A stretch of 64,000 nt of DNA from Mycolicibacterium lutetiense (GTDB lineage: Bacteria > Actinomycetota > Actinomycetes > Mycobacteriales > Mycobacteriaceae), in assembly GCF_017876775.1 (NCBI RefSeq), contig NZ_JAGIOP010000002.1, forward strand, positions 3,658,001 to 3,722,000, read 5' to 3'. The position numbers were made by a program, and so were the translations under genes. The notes beneath the pieces are model-generated. The model saw nothing but the letters and a program-made list of their open reading frames with translations. It did not search any database and was not told the origin of the DNA. Each line of letters opens with the position of its first letter. Positions within the stretch are counted from its first letter, which is position 1. Shown piece by piece: positions 45,267 through 54,604 of the stretch.

Positions 45267-46000
45267 GGCTCGGCGGAGGAAAACTTGGTGCGGGCGTTGA
45301 CGATGCTGAACGCGACCATGTCCGGCCGGTAGCGGTCATCGGCGCACTCGAACACCGTGCCGTGCTGATCACGCGAAACACGTCGCTCCCGCAGGAGCGG
45401 ACTGCCGGGCGCGATACCGAGGTTCGCGGCGTCGTCGGGTCCGGCCGCGACCGCGTCGAGCACGTGCTCCATGGAATCGAAGAACACACCGTGGCCGGCC
45501 AGGTAGTCGGTCATGGACCCCGAGTCGGTGTCGAACTCGAACAGCAATGAACCCACGGAGTCGATGAACGTGCTGCGCTCGATCATCGCTGGTTCGCCGT
45601 CGAGCAACCGGACGCGCAGCACCTCGACCACGAAGTCGTCGGCGGTCAAATCGAGTGCCGCCATGGCAGTTTCGGAGGCGCGGCGGCGCGCCACCTCGAT
45701 CGTGCGGTTACCCGCGACGCGCCCGGCGCGCTCTGCCCACTGGGTAAACGGCGTGAACGTGTCCAGGGTCTGGGTGGCGTCATGACTGCGGACCACCGCG
45801 GGCTTGCCTCGTGAGACCCGGATCAGCCCTTCGTTCTTCAACGTCGCCAGGGCCTGGCGTACCGGGCCGCGGGACACGTCGAACTCCGCGCACAAGGCGC
45901 TTTCTGCGGGCAACGGTGCGCCGATGGCGTAGTCCCGGCGCCTGATGCGCTGACGCAGTTCGGCCGCGACGTACTCGTGGCGCGAACGGGGCCCCGCCAT
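45263..46000 (-). CDS. GntR family regulator (HutC subfamily)
   Basis: 245-residue regulator. The winged helix is YVAAELRQRIRRRDYAIGAPLPAESALCAEFDVSRGPVRQALATLKNEGLI (residues about 10-65), followed by a UTRA ligand-binding domain (FVVEVLRVRLLDGEPAMIERSTF, GSPLLRERRV). ATG 46000 is chosen for its spacing to AAGGG; GTG 46009 and ATG 46006 are in frame. Its palindromic sites at 43328, 43358 and 46020 suggest it regulates the phosphonate pair and itself. Confidence 0.92.
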   Translation of the reverse strand: MAGPRSRHEYVAAELRQRIRRRDYAIGAPLPAESALCAEFDVSRGPVRQALATLKNEGLIRVSRGKPAVVRSHDATQTLDTFTPFTQWAERAGRVAGNRTIEVARRRASETAMAALDLTADDFVVEVLRVRLLDGEPAMIERSTFIDSVGSLLFEFDTDSGSMTDYLAGHGVFFDSMEHVLDAVAAGPDDAANLGIAPGSPLLRERRVSRDQHGTVFECADDRYRPDMVAFSIVNARTKFSSAEP

Positions 46001-46019
46001 CCGCATCACCCTTCGGTCA

Positions 46020-46035
46020 GGTTGTCATGACAAGT
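46020..46035. promoter_or_regulatory. GntR autoregulatory operator
   Basis: GGTTGTCATGACAAGT with the perfect 12-bp core TTGTCATGACAA, the same geometry as the site at 43358-43373 (TTGT, four bases, ACAAGT). It lies 20 bp upstream of the gntR start, a position for autorepression. Confidence 0.75.
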
Positions 46036-46066
46036 TGGCTACCCGCGTCACACTACCGCGCCCTGC

Positions 46067-46822
46067 TCAGGGCAGGCCGCCATCGACCCGCACGATCGAA
46101 CCGGTGGTGAAGCTGGACGCGTCCGACATCAGAAACAGTGCAGCGCCGACGATCTCGGGTGGGCTGCCGGCCCGTTGCAGGGCCAGGTGGCCGAACGGAT
46201 CGCCGGCCATGTCCCAGGCCTTGCTGACATCGGTGAGAAAGGGTCCGGCCATCAAGGTGTTGACCCGCACGGTGGGCCCGAACGCCTTGGCCAGGCCTTC
46301 CGTCATGGCGTTGAGCCCGGCCTTGGCCGCCGCGTAGGGCAGCATGTACTGGTCCGGGCGCAGCGATCCGGACGAGCTGACGTTGACGATCGCGCCGCCG
46401 CCGGCAGCCGCCATGCGCTCTCCCAGCAGGGCCGAAAGCCGGAACGGCCCTTTGAGATTCAGGTTGAAGACCGAGTCGAACAGTTTCTCGGTTACCGAGC
46501 CCAGCGATTCGTACAGCGGTGACATGCCGGCGTTGTTGACCAACACATCGACCTTGCCGAACCGCTCGTAGGTCGCGTCAACCAGACCGTCGAGCTGATC
46601 CCACCGGCCCACGTGCACTTGATAGGGCAGGGCGACGCGTCCGGTGGCTGCGGTGATCTCCTCGGCCACCGCCACGCAGGAGTCCAGGTTGCGGCTCGCG
46701 ATGACCACGTCGGCCCCGCACCGTGCCGCTCCCATCGCGATCTCGCGGCCCAGCCCGCGGCTGCCGCCGGTGACCAGCACTACCCGGTCGGTGAGGTCGA
46801 ACAACTCGTCGGCATATCCCAT
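46067..46822 (-). CDS. Short-chain dehydrogenase/reductase
   Basis: 251-residue classical SDR. Nucleotide motif VTGGSRGLGREIAM (about residue 15), NNAG, catalytic Ser (NVSSSGSL), Tyr-x-x-x-Lys (YAAAKAG) and GPFLTD are all present. ATG at 46822 (MGYADELFDL). Substrate unknown. Divergent from a phosphatase gene 49 bp away and separate from the GntR gene by 66 bp. Confidence 0.92.
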   Translation of the reverse strand: MGYADELFDLTDRVVLVTGGSRGLGREIAMGAARCGADVVIASRNLDSCVAVAEEITAATGRVALPYQVHVGRWDQLDGLVDATYERFGKVDVLVNNAGMSPLYESLGSVTEKLFDSVFNLNLKGPFRLSALLGERMAAAGGGAIVNVSSSGSLRPDQYMLPYAAAKAGLNAMTEGLAKAFGPTVRVNTLMAGPFLTDVSKAWDMAGDPFGHLALQRAGSPPEIVGAALFLMSDASSFTTGSIVRVDGGLP

Positions 46823-46870
46823 GTGATGACCCTCTCCGGCCCCCGGACACCGCGGACCTATGGTGGCACG

Positions 46871-47479
46871 GTGCAACTGCTTCTGGTCCGACATGCTTTA
46901 CCCCTGCGTAGCGAGCCCGGTCAAGGGTCCGATCCTGACCTGTCCGACGAGGGCATCGCCCAGGCTCAGCGCCTGCCGGCCGCTCTGGCCCGGTTCCCGG
47001 TCAGCCGGCTCGTCAGCAGCCCGCAGCGGCGTGCGATCCAGACCGCGGGACCGCTGGCCGAGGAGCTGGGTCTGCAGGTCGAGGTCGACGAGCGGTTGGC
47101 CGAGTACGACCGCGACATGTCTCATTACGTGCCGATCGAGGAGATCGCCAAGGAGAACCCCGAGGAGCTGGCGCGGCTGGTGAGCGGCCACCTGCCCAGC
47201 AGCGTGGATGAGGACGCGTTCATGGCGCGGATCAGCGCCGCGGTCGAGGACCTGGTGGCGGCCGGTGACCATGACGGCACCGTCGTGGTGTTCAGCCATG
47301 GCGGGGTGATCAACGTGCTGCTGCACCAGATCCTGCAGACCCAGCGGCTGCTGTCCTTCCACGTCGATTACGCGTCGGTCACCCGGCTGCTGTCGTCCCG
47401 TTCGGGCAAGTTGGCCGTCGCCTCGGTCAACGGCACCGAACATGTATGGGATCTGCTGCCGCGAAATGTCCGGTGGTAA
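46871..47479 (+). CDS. Histidine phosphatase (phosphoglycerate mutase-like) family protein
   Basis: 202-residue protein with the RHG-type catalytic motif LLVRHALP (His at about residue 8), the second Arg in SPQRRAIQTA, an acidic EYDRD segment and catalytic His in FSHGGVIN near residue 145. GTG at 46871; the frame is open further upstream but overlaps the divergent SDR. Followed after 3 bp by the APH-type kinase, so probably in one operon. Confidence 0.9.
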   Translation: MQLLLVRHALPLRSEPGQGSDPDLSDEGIAQAQRLPAALARFPVSRLVSSPQRRAIQTAGPLAEELGLQVEVDERLAEYDRDMSHYVPIEEIAKENPEELARLVSGHLPSSVDEDAFMARISAAVEDLVAAGDHDGTVVVFSHGGVINVLLHQILQTQRLLSFHVDYASVTRLLSSRSGKLAVASVNGTEHVWDLLPRNVRW

Positions 47480-47482
47480 ACA

Positions 47483-48511
47483 ATGACCGTGACTAATCTG
47501 GAGGGCCTCGACCTCACCGCCCTGGACCGGCATCTGCGTTCGGAGGGCATCGCCCGCAGCGGTGAGCTTCGTGCCGAACTGATCGCCGGTGGCCGCTCCA
47601 ACCTGACCTTCCGGGTGTGCGATGACGCGTCCGCATGGGTGCTGCGTCGCCCGCCGCTGCACGGGCTGACCCCGTCCGCGCACGACATGGCCCGCGAGTA
47701 CAAGGTGGTGGCCGCGCTGGCCGGCACCGCGGTGCCCGTCGCCCGGGCGGTGACGATGAGCAACGACGAGTCGGTGCTGGGCGCACCGTTCCAGATGGTC
47801 GAGAACGTCTCGGGCCAGGTCGTCCGCAGCGCGGCTGAACTTGCTGCGATGGGCGACGAACAGGTGATCAGCGACAGCGTGGACGCTCTGATCCGGGTGT
47901 TGGCCGACCTGCACGCGGTGGACTTCGAAGCGGTCGGTCTCGGCGATTTCGGTAAGCCGGCGGGTTACCTGGAACGCCAGGTGCGCCGCTGGGGTTCGCA
48001 GTGGGACCTGGTCCGGCTGCCCGACGATCCCCGCGACGACGACGTCAAGCGTCTGCACCAGGCCCTCGCCGATTCGGTTCCGGCCCAGAGCCGCAACTCG
48101 ATCGTGCACGGCGACTACCGCATCGACAACACGATCCTGGACGCCCAGGATCCGACGAAGGTTCTCGCGGTGCTGGACTGGGAACTCTCGACTCTGGGAG
48201 ACCCACTGAGCGACGCCGCGCTGATGTGTGTGTACCGCGACCCGATGTTCAACCTGATCCTGAGCATGGAAGCGGCGTGGAGCTCACCGCAGATGCCGTC
48301 GGCCGACGAGTTGGCCAACCGTTATTCGCTGCAGTCCGGCCAGGACCTGGCGCACTGGGACTTCTACATGGCGCTGGCTTATTTCAAGGCAGCGATCATC
48401 GCCGCCGGTATCGACTTCCGTGCGCGCCAAGGCTCTGAGTCGCCGGGCGGGTCGAGTGTCGGCGAGGCGGTCGCCCCGGCGATCGCCTCGGGTCTGCGCG
48501 CCATCGGCTGA
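47483..48511 (+). CDS. fadE36: APH-type phosphotransferase, orthologue of the gene named fadE36
   Basis: 342-residue kinase-fold protein of the aminoglycoside phosphotransferase family: nucleotide-binding GGRSNLTFRV, catalytic IVHGDYRIDN (HxD..N) and metal-binding VLDWELSTLGDP. The M. tuberculosis orthologue Rv3761c is annotated as an acyl-CoA dehydrogenase FadE36, but nothing here resembles a FadE. In other organisms such kinases are fused or linked to ACADs and phosphorylate 4-hydroxyacyl-CoA; that substrate is inference. ATG at 47483. Confidence 0.9.
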   Translation: MTVTNLEGLDLTALDRHLRSEGIARSGELRAELIAGGRSNLTFRVCDDASAWVLRRPPLHGLTPSAHDMAREYKVVAALAGTAVPVARAVTMSNDESVLGAPFQMVENVSGQVVRSAAELAAMGDEQVISDSVDALIRVLADLHAVDFEAVGLGDFGKPAGYLERQVRRWGSQWDLVRLPDDPRDDDVKRLHQALADSVPAQSRNSIVHGDYRIDNTILDAQDPTKVLAVLDWELSTLGDPLSDAALMCVYRDPMFNLILSMEAAWSSPQMPSADELANRYSLQSGQDLAHWDFYMALAYFKAAIIAAGIDFRARQGSESPGGSSVGEAVAPAIASGLRAIG

Positions 48512-48515
48512 CGCG

Positions 48516-48902
48516 TCAGCTGCGCTGGGCGGCCTTGAAGTTCTTCTTGGCGGCCCGGCGCAACTGGAAGATCCTCGCCGATCCGGCGGCGACGGTCAGC
48601 AATCCGCCGGCCACCGCGGCGCCCAGGATGGCCACCCCCGTCGGCAATGACCAGTGCCAGCTCAAGAAGGCCATCGGGACGGGCTCGGTGTTCTGCGCGA
48701 TGAAGATCAGCAGCACGATCAGCACCAGGAAGCCGAGAATCAGTGCTGACCAGAGCGCCCCGGCGCGCGTCAGTTTGGGCTCGGAGGCCTTGTCCGACTT
48801 GGCGGGGGCCTTGCCGGACTCCGGGGCCTTGGCCGGGTCGGGCAGCGGCGCGGACGGTGTGGGCTCAGGCAAATCGGGCGATGCAGGCGAATCGCTGGTC
48901 AT
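48516..48902 (-). CDS. LapA-domain membrane protein (Rv3760-like)
   Basis: 128-residue protein: a Pro/Ala/Lys-rich disordered N-terminus (residues 1-42), two membrane helices (LWSALILGFLVLIVLLIFIAQN and VAILGAAVAGGLLTVAAGSA) and a basic tail, the LapA/DUF1049 pattern. ATG 48902 (MTSDSPAS). Position next to fadE36 and proX matches Rv3760. Divergent from proX across 116 bp. Confidence 0.85.
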   Translation of the reverse strand: MTSDSPASPDLPEPTPSAPLPDPAKAPESGKAPAKSDKASEPKLTRAGALWSALILGFLVLIVLLIFIAQNTEPVPMAFLSWHWSLPTGVAILGAAVAGGLLTVAAGSARIFQLRRAAKKNFKAAQRS

Positions 48903-49018
48903 CCTGTCATCTTCGCCTGCTGCGGCGTCAAAGCAAACCACCATGGGGTAAACCGCGGCGGCATGTCGGGTCTGCCACTAGGGTCGGGGCAGGCTGAACG
49001 CGCCGAAAGGACGTGCGG

Positions 49019-49951
49019 ATGCAGCGCAAAACCCTGGTCGTACTGGTCACATTGCTTGCGCTGTTGTTGTCTGCCTGCGGTAGTGCCAATCCGTTGGGCG
49101 GCGGACCGATCTCGGGTGACCTGAAATCGATCACCGTCGGATCGGCTGACTTTCCGGAGTCCAAGATCCTCGCCGAGATCTATGCCCAGGTGCTGGAGAT
49201 CAATGGCTTTCAGATCGGACGGCAGTTCGGTATCGGCAGCCGCGAGACATATGTTCCTGCGGTGCAGGATCATTCGATCGATCTGATCCCCGAGTACACC
49301 GGAAACCTCTTGCAGTACTTCGATAAGGACGCCACCGCCACCACCCCGGATGAGGTGCTGCTCGCACTGTTCAAGGCATTGCCGGGGGACCTGTCGATCC
49401 TGTATCCCTCACCGGCCGAGGACAAGGACACCCTCGCCGTCACCGCCGAGACCGCACGACGTTGGAACCTCAAGACCCTCGCGGATCTGGCCGCGCATTC
49501 GGCCGAGGTGAAAGTCGGTGGACCGTCGGAGTTCCAGACCCGTCAGACGGGGCTGGCGGGCCTGAAGTCCCACTACGGGTTGGACATCGCGCCGGTCAAC
49601 TTCGTCGCGATCAGCGACGGCGGCGGGCCGGCTACGGTTCAAGCCCTGAACAGTGGGGCTGTCACGGCGGCGAACATTTTCAGCACCTCACCGGCGATCG
49701 AGCAGTACGACCTGGTGCCGCTGGAGGACCCCAAGAACGCTTTCCTGGCTGCCAATGTCGTTCCGTTGGTGGCCTCGCAGAAGATGTCGAATGAACTCAA
49801 GACTGTGCTCGACGCGGTGTCGGCCGCACTCACCACCGAAGCCCTCATCGAACTGAACACCGCGGTCGAGGGCAATAAGGGCGTCGACCCCGACGAGGCC
49901 GCCGAAAAGTGGATCAAGGACAACGGATTCGACAAGCCGGTGCAGAAGTGA
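49019..49951 (+). CDS. proX: Glycine betaine/choline ABC transporter, substrate-binding lipoprotein ProX
   Basis: 310-residue OpuAC-type solute-binding lipoprotein for compatible solutes. Lipobox LLLSAC (Cys about residue 20) after a short signal peptide; binding domain features include SKILAEIYAQVLE and YVPAVQDHSIDLIPEYTGN, where aromatic residues coordinate the quaternary amine. ATG 49019 is chosen because GAAAGGA lies 7 bases upstream; the GTG at 49013 is too close to that site. First gene of proXVWZ; the stop overlaps proV. Confidence 0.93.
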   Translation: MQRKTLVVLVTLLALLLSACGSANPLGGGPISGDLKSITVGSADFPESKILAEIYAQVLEINGFQIGRQFGIGSRETYVPAVQDHSIDLIPEYTGNLLQYFDKDATATTPDEVLLALFKALPGDLSILYPSPAEDKDTLAVTAETARRWNLKTLADLAAHSAEVKVGGPSEFQTRQTGLAGLKSHYGLDIAPVNFVAISDGGGPATVQALNSGAVTAANIFSTSPAIEQYDLVPLEDPKNAFLAANVVPLVASQKMSNELKTVLDAVSAALTTEALIELNTAVEGNKGVDPDEAAEKWIKDNGFDKPVQK

Positions 49952-51054
49952 TCACCTTCGAGAACGTCACCAAGCAGTATCCGGACGGCACTGTCGCCGT
50001 CGACAAGCTCAATCTGGAAGTGCCGCAAGGCACGCTGACGGTGTTTGTCGGCCCGTCGGGCTGCGGCAAGACCACCTCGATGCGAATGATCAACCGGATG
50101 ATCGACCCGACCTCGGGGACCCTCACCGTCAACGGGGACGACGTCGGCACGGTCGATCCGGTGAAGCTCCGCCTCGGCATCGGTTACGTCATCCAGAGCG
50201 CCGGGCTGATGCCGCACCTGCGGGTGGTCGACAACGTCGCGACCGTGCCCGTGTTGCGCGGGGAGTCCCGGCGTAGCGCCCGCAAGGCCGCGATCGGGGT
50301 GATGGAACGGGTGGGTCTCGACCCGAAACTGGCCGACCGCTATCCGGCGCAGCTGTCGGGCGGGCAGCAGCAGCGGGTCGGGGTGGCCCGCGCGTTGGCC
50401 GCCGACCCGCCGATCCTGTTGATGGACGAGCCGTTCAGCGCGGTCGACCCGGTGGTGCGCGAAGATCTGCAGGCCGAAATCCTGCGATTGCAAAGCGAAT
50501 TGCGTAAAACCATCGTCTTCGTCACGCACGACATCGACGAGGCGGTCAAGCTGGGGGACAAGGTCGCGGTGTTCGGCCGCGGCGGGGCGTTACTGCAGTA
50601 CGCCGATCCCGCTTTCGTCCTGTCGAATCCGGCCAATGAACTCGTTTCGGAATTCGTCGGGGCCGACCGGGGGTACCGCGGGTTGCAGTTCCTCCACGCG
50701 AGCGGCCTGCCCCTGCACGAGATCAAAAGTGTCGACGAGAACGACATCGACGCGCTGAACCTGAGCCCGGGGGAGTGGCGGTTGGTCCTCACATCCGGCA
50801 CGCCGTTCGCGTGGATCAACGCCGAAGGCGTCGAGGTGCACCGCAAGGGGAATCCGCTGTACGACAGCACCGTCGGGGGTGGATCCTTCTTTCCGCCGGA
50901 CGGCAACCTGCGGCAGGCGCTGGACTCGGCGCTGTCGTCGCCGAGCGGGCTCGGGGTGGCAGTCGACGAGGCCGGCGAGTTGCTCGGAGGTGTGCGCGCC
51001 GACGACGTGCTCGAGGCACTCAAGGAGCAGCGTCGCGTCCCGGAGCTGGGATAG
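49948..51054 (+). CDS. proV: Glycine betaine ABC transporter, ATPase ProV
   Basis: 368-residue ABC ATPase: Walker A GPSGCGKTTS, Q-loop VIQSAGLMPH, signature LSGGQQQR, Walker B LLMDEPFSAVD, and H-loop FVTHDIDEA. The C-terminal CBS-like region (about residues 255-368) includes HASGLPLHEIKSVDENDIDAL and DAGELLGG-type strands, as in ProV proteins that sense ionic strength. GTG at 49948 overlaps the proX stop (GTGA). Confidence 0.93.
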   Translation: MITFENVTKQYPDGTVAVDKLNLEVPQGTLTVFVGPSGCGKTTSMRMINRMIDPTSGTLTVNGDDVGTVDPVKLRLGIGYVIQSAGLMPHLRVVDNVATVPVLRGESRRSARKAAIGVMERVGLDPKLADRYPAQLSGGQQQRVGVARALAADPPILLMDEPFSAVDPVVREDLQAEILRLQSELRKTIVFVTHDIDEAVKLGDKVAVFGRGGALLQYADPAFVLSNPANELVSEFVGADRGYRGLQFLHASGLPLHEIKSVDENDIDALNLSPGEWRLVLTSGTPFAWINAEGVEVHRKGNPLYDSTVGGGSFFPPDGNLRQALDSALSSPSGLGVAVDEAGELLGGVRADDVLEALKEQRRVPELG

Positions 51055-51057
51055 TTC

Positions 51058-51729
51058 ATGCGCTATCTGCTGAACCATCTCGACGACCTGTGGGTGCTGA
51101 CCGTCGTGCACCTGCGGCTGTCGCTGGTGCCGATCGTGCTCGGGCTGCTGATCGCCGTCCCGTTGGGAGCGGCGGTTCAGCGCACCACCGCGCTGCGGCG
51201 GTTGACCACCCTGACCGCGAGCATCATCTTCACCATCCCGTCGCTGGCGCTGTTCGTGGTGCTGCCGCTGATCATCCCGACCCGCATCCTGGATGAGACC
51301 AATGTGATTGTGGCGCTGACTCTTTACACCACGGCGCTGTTGGTGCGGGCGGTGCCCGAGGCGCTCGATGCGGTGCCCGAGCAGGTACGTGACGCGGCGA
51401 CGGCGATCGGTTACCGGCCGCTGGTGCGAATGCTCAAGGTGGAACTTCCGTTGGCCATCCCGGTGTTGGTCGCGGGGTTGCGGGTCGTCGCGGTCACCAA
51501 CATCTCGATGGTGTCGGTGGGTTCGGTGATCGGTATCGGCGGCCTGGGCACCTGGTTCACCGAGGGCTATCAATCCAACAAGAGTGACCAGATCATCGCC
51601 GGGATCATCGCGATCTTTGTGCTGGCCGTCGTCATTGACACCCTGATCATGGCGGCCGGCCGGGTCATCACGCCCTGGAACCGCACGACACGCACGCCCC
51701 GAGCGTCCCGCATCAAGGCGGCCGCATGA
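51058..51729 (+). CDS. proW: Glycine betaine ABC transporter, permease ProW
   Basis: 223-residue permease with about six membrane helices. The EAA motif region PEQVRDAATAIGYRPLVRMLKVELPLAIPVL contacts the ATPase. Orthologue of Rv3757c. Starts 3 bp after proV and overlaps proZ by 4 bp (ATGA). Confidence 0.92.
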   Translation: MRYLLNHLDDLWVLTVVHLRLSLVPIVLGLLIAVPLGAAVQRTTALRRLTTLTASIIFTIPSLALFVVLPLIIPTRILDETNVIVALTLYTTALLVRAVPEALDAVPEQVRDAATAIGYRPLVRMLKVELPLAIPVLVAGLRVVAVTNISMVSVGSVIGIGGLGTWFTEGYQSNKSDQIIAGIIAIFVLAVVIDTLIMAAGRVITPWNRTTRTPRASRIKAAA

Positions 51730-52508
51730 ACTTCCTGCAGCAGGCACTGGACTTCATCTTCACCGCCGCCAACTGGGCCGGGCCGGCCGGCCTGACCGCC
51801 CGCATCGTCGAGCACATGGAATACACCGTTATCGCGGTGGTGGCCTCCGCGGTGATCGCGATCCCGGTCGGCCTGCTCATCGGCCACACCGGACGCGGTA
51901 CCTTCCTGGTCGTCACCGGGGTCAACGCGCTGCGGGCCCTGCCCACGCTCGGCGTGCTGCTGCTCGGGGTGCTGTTGTGGGGGCTGGGCCTGGTGCCGCC
52001 GACGGTCGCTCTGATGCTGTTGGGTATCCCGCCGCTGTTGGCCGGGACGTATGCCGGCATCGCGAATGTGGATCCCGCCGTGGTCGACGCGGCCCGGTCG
52101 ATGGGGATGACCGAGCGGCGGGTGCTGCTGCGGGTCGAGGTGCCCAACGCGCTGCCGTTGATCGTGGGCGGCCTTCGCACCGCGACGCTGCAGATCGTGG
52201 CGACGGCGACGGTGGCCGCCTATGCGAGCCTCGGCGGGCTGGGCCGGTATCTGATCGACGGCATCAAGGTGCGTCAGTTCCACATCGCGTTGGTGGGTGC
52301 GCTCATGGTCACGGCGCTGGCCCTGATCCTCGATGCTGCGCTGGCGTTCGCCGTGTGGCTGTCGGTGCCCGGTAGTGGCCGGTTGGGAGGTCGGCGCCGG
52401 ATTCCGCAGCCGTTGCTCGGTGACGAGGTGGCCCTCGAGTCGCGCTCGGTGGGGAGTTCTGGACTCGGCTACGAAGGCCGAGCGTCGTCGCATACGGTAG
52501 ACGGGTGA
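51726..52508 (+). CDS. proZ: Glycine betaine ABC transporter, permease ProZ
   Basis: 260-residue permease paired with ProW. EAA-type cytoplasmic loop DPAVVDAARSMGMTERRVLLRVEVPNALPLI and membrane helices around it. ATG 51726 overlaps proW. A tail of about 35 residues (RRRIPQPLLGDEVALESR) follows the last helix. Orthologue of Rv3756c. Confidence 0.92.
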   Translation: MNFLQQALDFIFTAANWAGPAGLTARIVEHMEYTVIAVVASAVIAIPVGLLIGHTGRGTFLVVTGVNALRALPTLGVLLLGVLLWGLGLVPPTVALMLLGIPPLLAGTYAGIANVDPAVVDAARSMGMTERRVLLRVEVPNALPLIVGGLRTATLQIVATATVAAYASLGGLGRYLIDGIKVRQFHIALVGALMVTALALILDAALAFAVWLSVPGSGRLGGRRRIPQPLLGDEVALESRSVGSSGLGYEGRASSHTVDG

Positions 52509-53092
52509 GTGACCAGAAGGACGGTGCCTGGCCAGCAGTGTTGACCTGGCGGGCGCACGACGAACCCCGGATGGAGTCGGCTCGGGTTCAACTGTCGGGC
52601 AACCGGATCAAGGCCTACGGCCGGATCGTGGCCGCCAGCACCGAGTCTCACCCGGCGTTCTCGGCCTCCTATGACCTGGTCACCGATGAGACCGGCGCCA
52701 CCAAGCGGTTGTCTCTCACGGTCACGTTGGCCGAGCGGGAACGCCAGCTCTCCATCGCCCGCGATGAGGAGAACATGTGGCTGGTGCAGGATCACAGTCA
52801 GACCAAACGCTCGGACTTCGGTGGCGCGCTCGACGTCGACCTCGTGTTCAGCCCGTTCTTCAATGCGCTGCCGATCCGGCGAACCGGCCTGCATCAGCGG
52901 GCCGAGTCGGTGACCCTGCCGGTGGTCTACGTCCGGTTGCCGGACCTGTCGGTGGAGACCGCGAACATCAGCTACAGCAGTACCGGGCCCGGTGCCGGGG
53001 TCAAGCTGCGCTCACCGGTCGCCGACACCACGATCACGGTGGATTCCGAGGGCTTCATCCTTGATTACCCAGGACTGGCAGCGCGGATCTGA
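52505..53092 (+). CDS. Putative glycolipid-binding protein (Rv3755c-like)
   Basis: 195-residue protein resembling the PF06475 glycolipid-binding family. Features: [19 protein letters not shown], the repeated anti-parallel strands [11 protein letters not shown] and [18 protein letters not shown], and a final [24 protein letters not shown] at 52505 overlaps proZ. Its 3' end overlaps the convergent tyrA by 38 bp. Function not determined. Confidence 0.82.
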   Translation: MSDQKDGAWPAVLTWRAHDEPRMESARVQLSGNRIKAYGRIVAASTESHPAFSASYDLVTDETGATKRLSLTVTLAERERQLSIARDEENMWLVQDHSQTKRSDFGGALDVDLVFSPFFNALPIRRTGLHQRAESVTLPVVYVRLPDLSVETANISYSSTGPGAGVKLRSPVADTTITVDSEGFILDYPGLAARI

Positions 53093-54014
53093 TCACCCCG
53101 CCGGCTCGTCCGGCGGCGGCCAGCTCGGCCCGCCAGTTGTCCGCGCCCACCACCGTGGTGATGATCTCGGGGCGGGCGAAGCTGTCATAGCGCATTCGCG
53201 CGGCATGACCGGTCTCGACCAGACCGGCCACCGACCCCGTAGCCGCCAGCATTTCCTTCGCACGGCTCAGCAGTTCGATGCCGTGCTCGAGCGCGGGCAG
53301 CAGTTGGTCGGCGTTGGCCTCACACATCGCCCGCACCAGGTCGGGTGCGGTGGCCGCCACCCGGGTGCCGTCGCGGAACGATCCGGCGGCCAGGGCGAAG
53401 GCGAGCGGTACCTCGCCGGCGATCACCGCCAGGGTCTCGGCGAACAGGTGTGGCAGGTGCGAGATCGTGGCCGCGGCGGCGTCGTGCTCATCGGAGCGGG
53501 CGGGCACCACGACGGCGTGGCAGTCCAAGGCCAGTTGGGCCACCTGGGACCAGATCTGGGGGTCGACGTGGTCGTCCACACTGACCACCCACGCGGCCCC
53601 GGTGAACAGGGCGGCGTCCCCCGCAGACCAGCCGGAGTGCGCGGTACCGGCCATCGGATGCCCGCCCACGAAGTTCTGCACAAGGCCGACCCGCTGCACC
53701 TCGGCGAGCACCGCGCCCTTGACGCTGGTGACATCGGTCAACGGGCACCGGGGTGCGGCGTCGAGGATGTGGTCGAGCATCTGCGGCAGGGCCGGCACCG
53801 GCACCGCGAGCACGATCAGCGCATTGAGGTCGGCGGCCCGGCGCAGGGCCTCGTCGAGGTTCTCGGTGGCGTCGTATCCGTCGAGCTTTGCGGCCGCGAC
53901 GGCCTCCATCGACCGGTTGTAGCCGAAGACCTCGCGGCCGGCCCCGGCGGCGGCGCGCATCAGCGAGCCACCGATCAGGCCGAGGCCCACCACGCACACT
54001 GGTGTGTTCGTCAC
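53055..54014 (-). CDS. tyrA: Prephenate dehydrogenase TyrA
   Basis: 319-residue prephenate/arogenate dehydrogenase for tyrosine synthesis, orthologue of Rv3754. NAD motif [14 protein letters not shown] (residues about 8-21), catalytic His in [14 protein letters not shown], and [14 protein letters not shown] 54014. Its 3' end overlaps the opposite-strand Rv3755c-like gene by 38 bp. Divergent from the TadA-associated gene over 83 bp. Confidence 0.94.
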   Translation of the reverse strand: MTNTPVCVVGLGLIGGSLMRAAAGAGREVFGYNRSMEAVAAAKLDGYDATENLDEALRRAADLNALIVLAVPVPALPQMLDHILDAAPRCPLTDVTSVKGAVLAEVQRVGLVQNFVGGHPMAGTAHSGWSAGDAALFTGAAWVVSVDDHVDPQIWSQVAQLALDCHAVVVPARSDEHDAAAATISHLPHLFAETLAVIAGEVPLAFALAAGSFRDGTRVAATAPDLVRAMCEANADQLLPALEHGIELLSRAKEMLAATGSVAGLVETGHAARMRYDSFARPEIITTVVGADNWRAELAAAGRAGGVIRSALPVLGNQG

Positions 54015-54097
54015 GCTTCAAGATTGGCATACCTGTGCCGCCGGGGCAGCCGGTGCTCCCTGTCAAAATTGCTGGTCGGCGACTACCGTAGGCGGAC

Positions 54098-54604
54098 ATG
54101 GGAGCACAACGTGCGCCGGCAGACCTGCCCGATGGCTTCGGGGTGGCCGTTGTCCGGGAAGAGGGCAAGTGGCGTTGCGCGCCCATGCGTTCGTCATCGT
54201 TGAAGAGTTTGACCGCGGCTGAGACCGAGCTTCGCGAGCTGCGCAGCGCCGGGGCGGTCTTCGGGCTGCTCGATGTGGACGACGAATTTTTCGTGATCGT
54301 GCGGCCCGCCCCCGCGGGTACCCGGCTGCTGCTGTCGGACGCCACCGCGGCCCTGGACTACGACATTGCTGCCGAGGCGCTGGAAACTTTGGACGCTGAC
54401 CTCGAAGCCGAGGACCTTGAGGACACGGACCCGTTCGAGGAGGGCGACCTGTCGGTGCTGTCCGATATCGGTCTGCACGAGGACGTGCTCGGCGTGATCC
54501 TGTCGGAGACCGACCTGTATGCCGATGAGCAGATCGGGCGGATCGCCCGTGAGATGGGCTTCGCCGATGAGTTGTCGGCGGTGCTCGACCGGCTCGGTCG
54601 GTGA
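54098..54604 (+). CDS. TadA-associated hypothetical protein (Rv3753c-like)
   Basis: 168-residue acidic protein of the family encoded next to actinobacterial tRNA adenosine deaminase. The N-terminal half includes GFGVAVVREEGKWRCAPM and VDDEFFVIVRPAP; the central EALETLDADLEAEDLEDTDPFEEGD is highly acidic and probably disordered; the C-terminal half is helical. Overlaps tadA by 4 bp, so a functional link is likely, but the role is unknown. Confidence 0.88.
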   Translation: MGAQRAPADLPDGFGVAVVREEGKWRCAPMRSSSLKSLTAAETELRELRSAGAVFGLLDVDDEFFVIVRPAPAGTRLLLSDATAALDYDIAAEALETLDADLEAEDLEDTDPFEEGDLSVLSDIGLHEDVLGVILSETDLYADEQIGRIAREMGFADELSAVLDRLGR

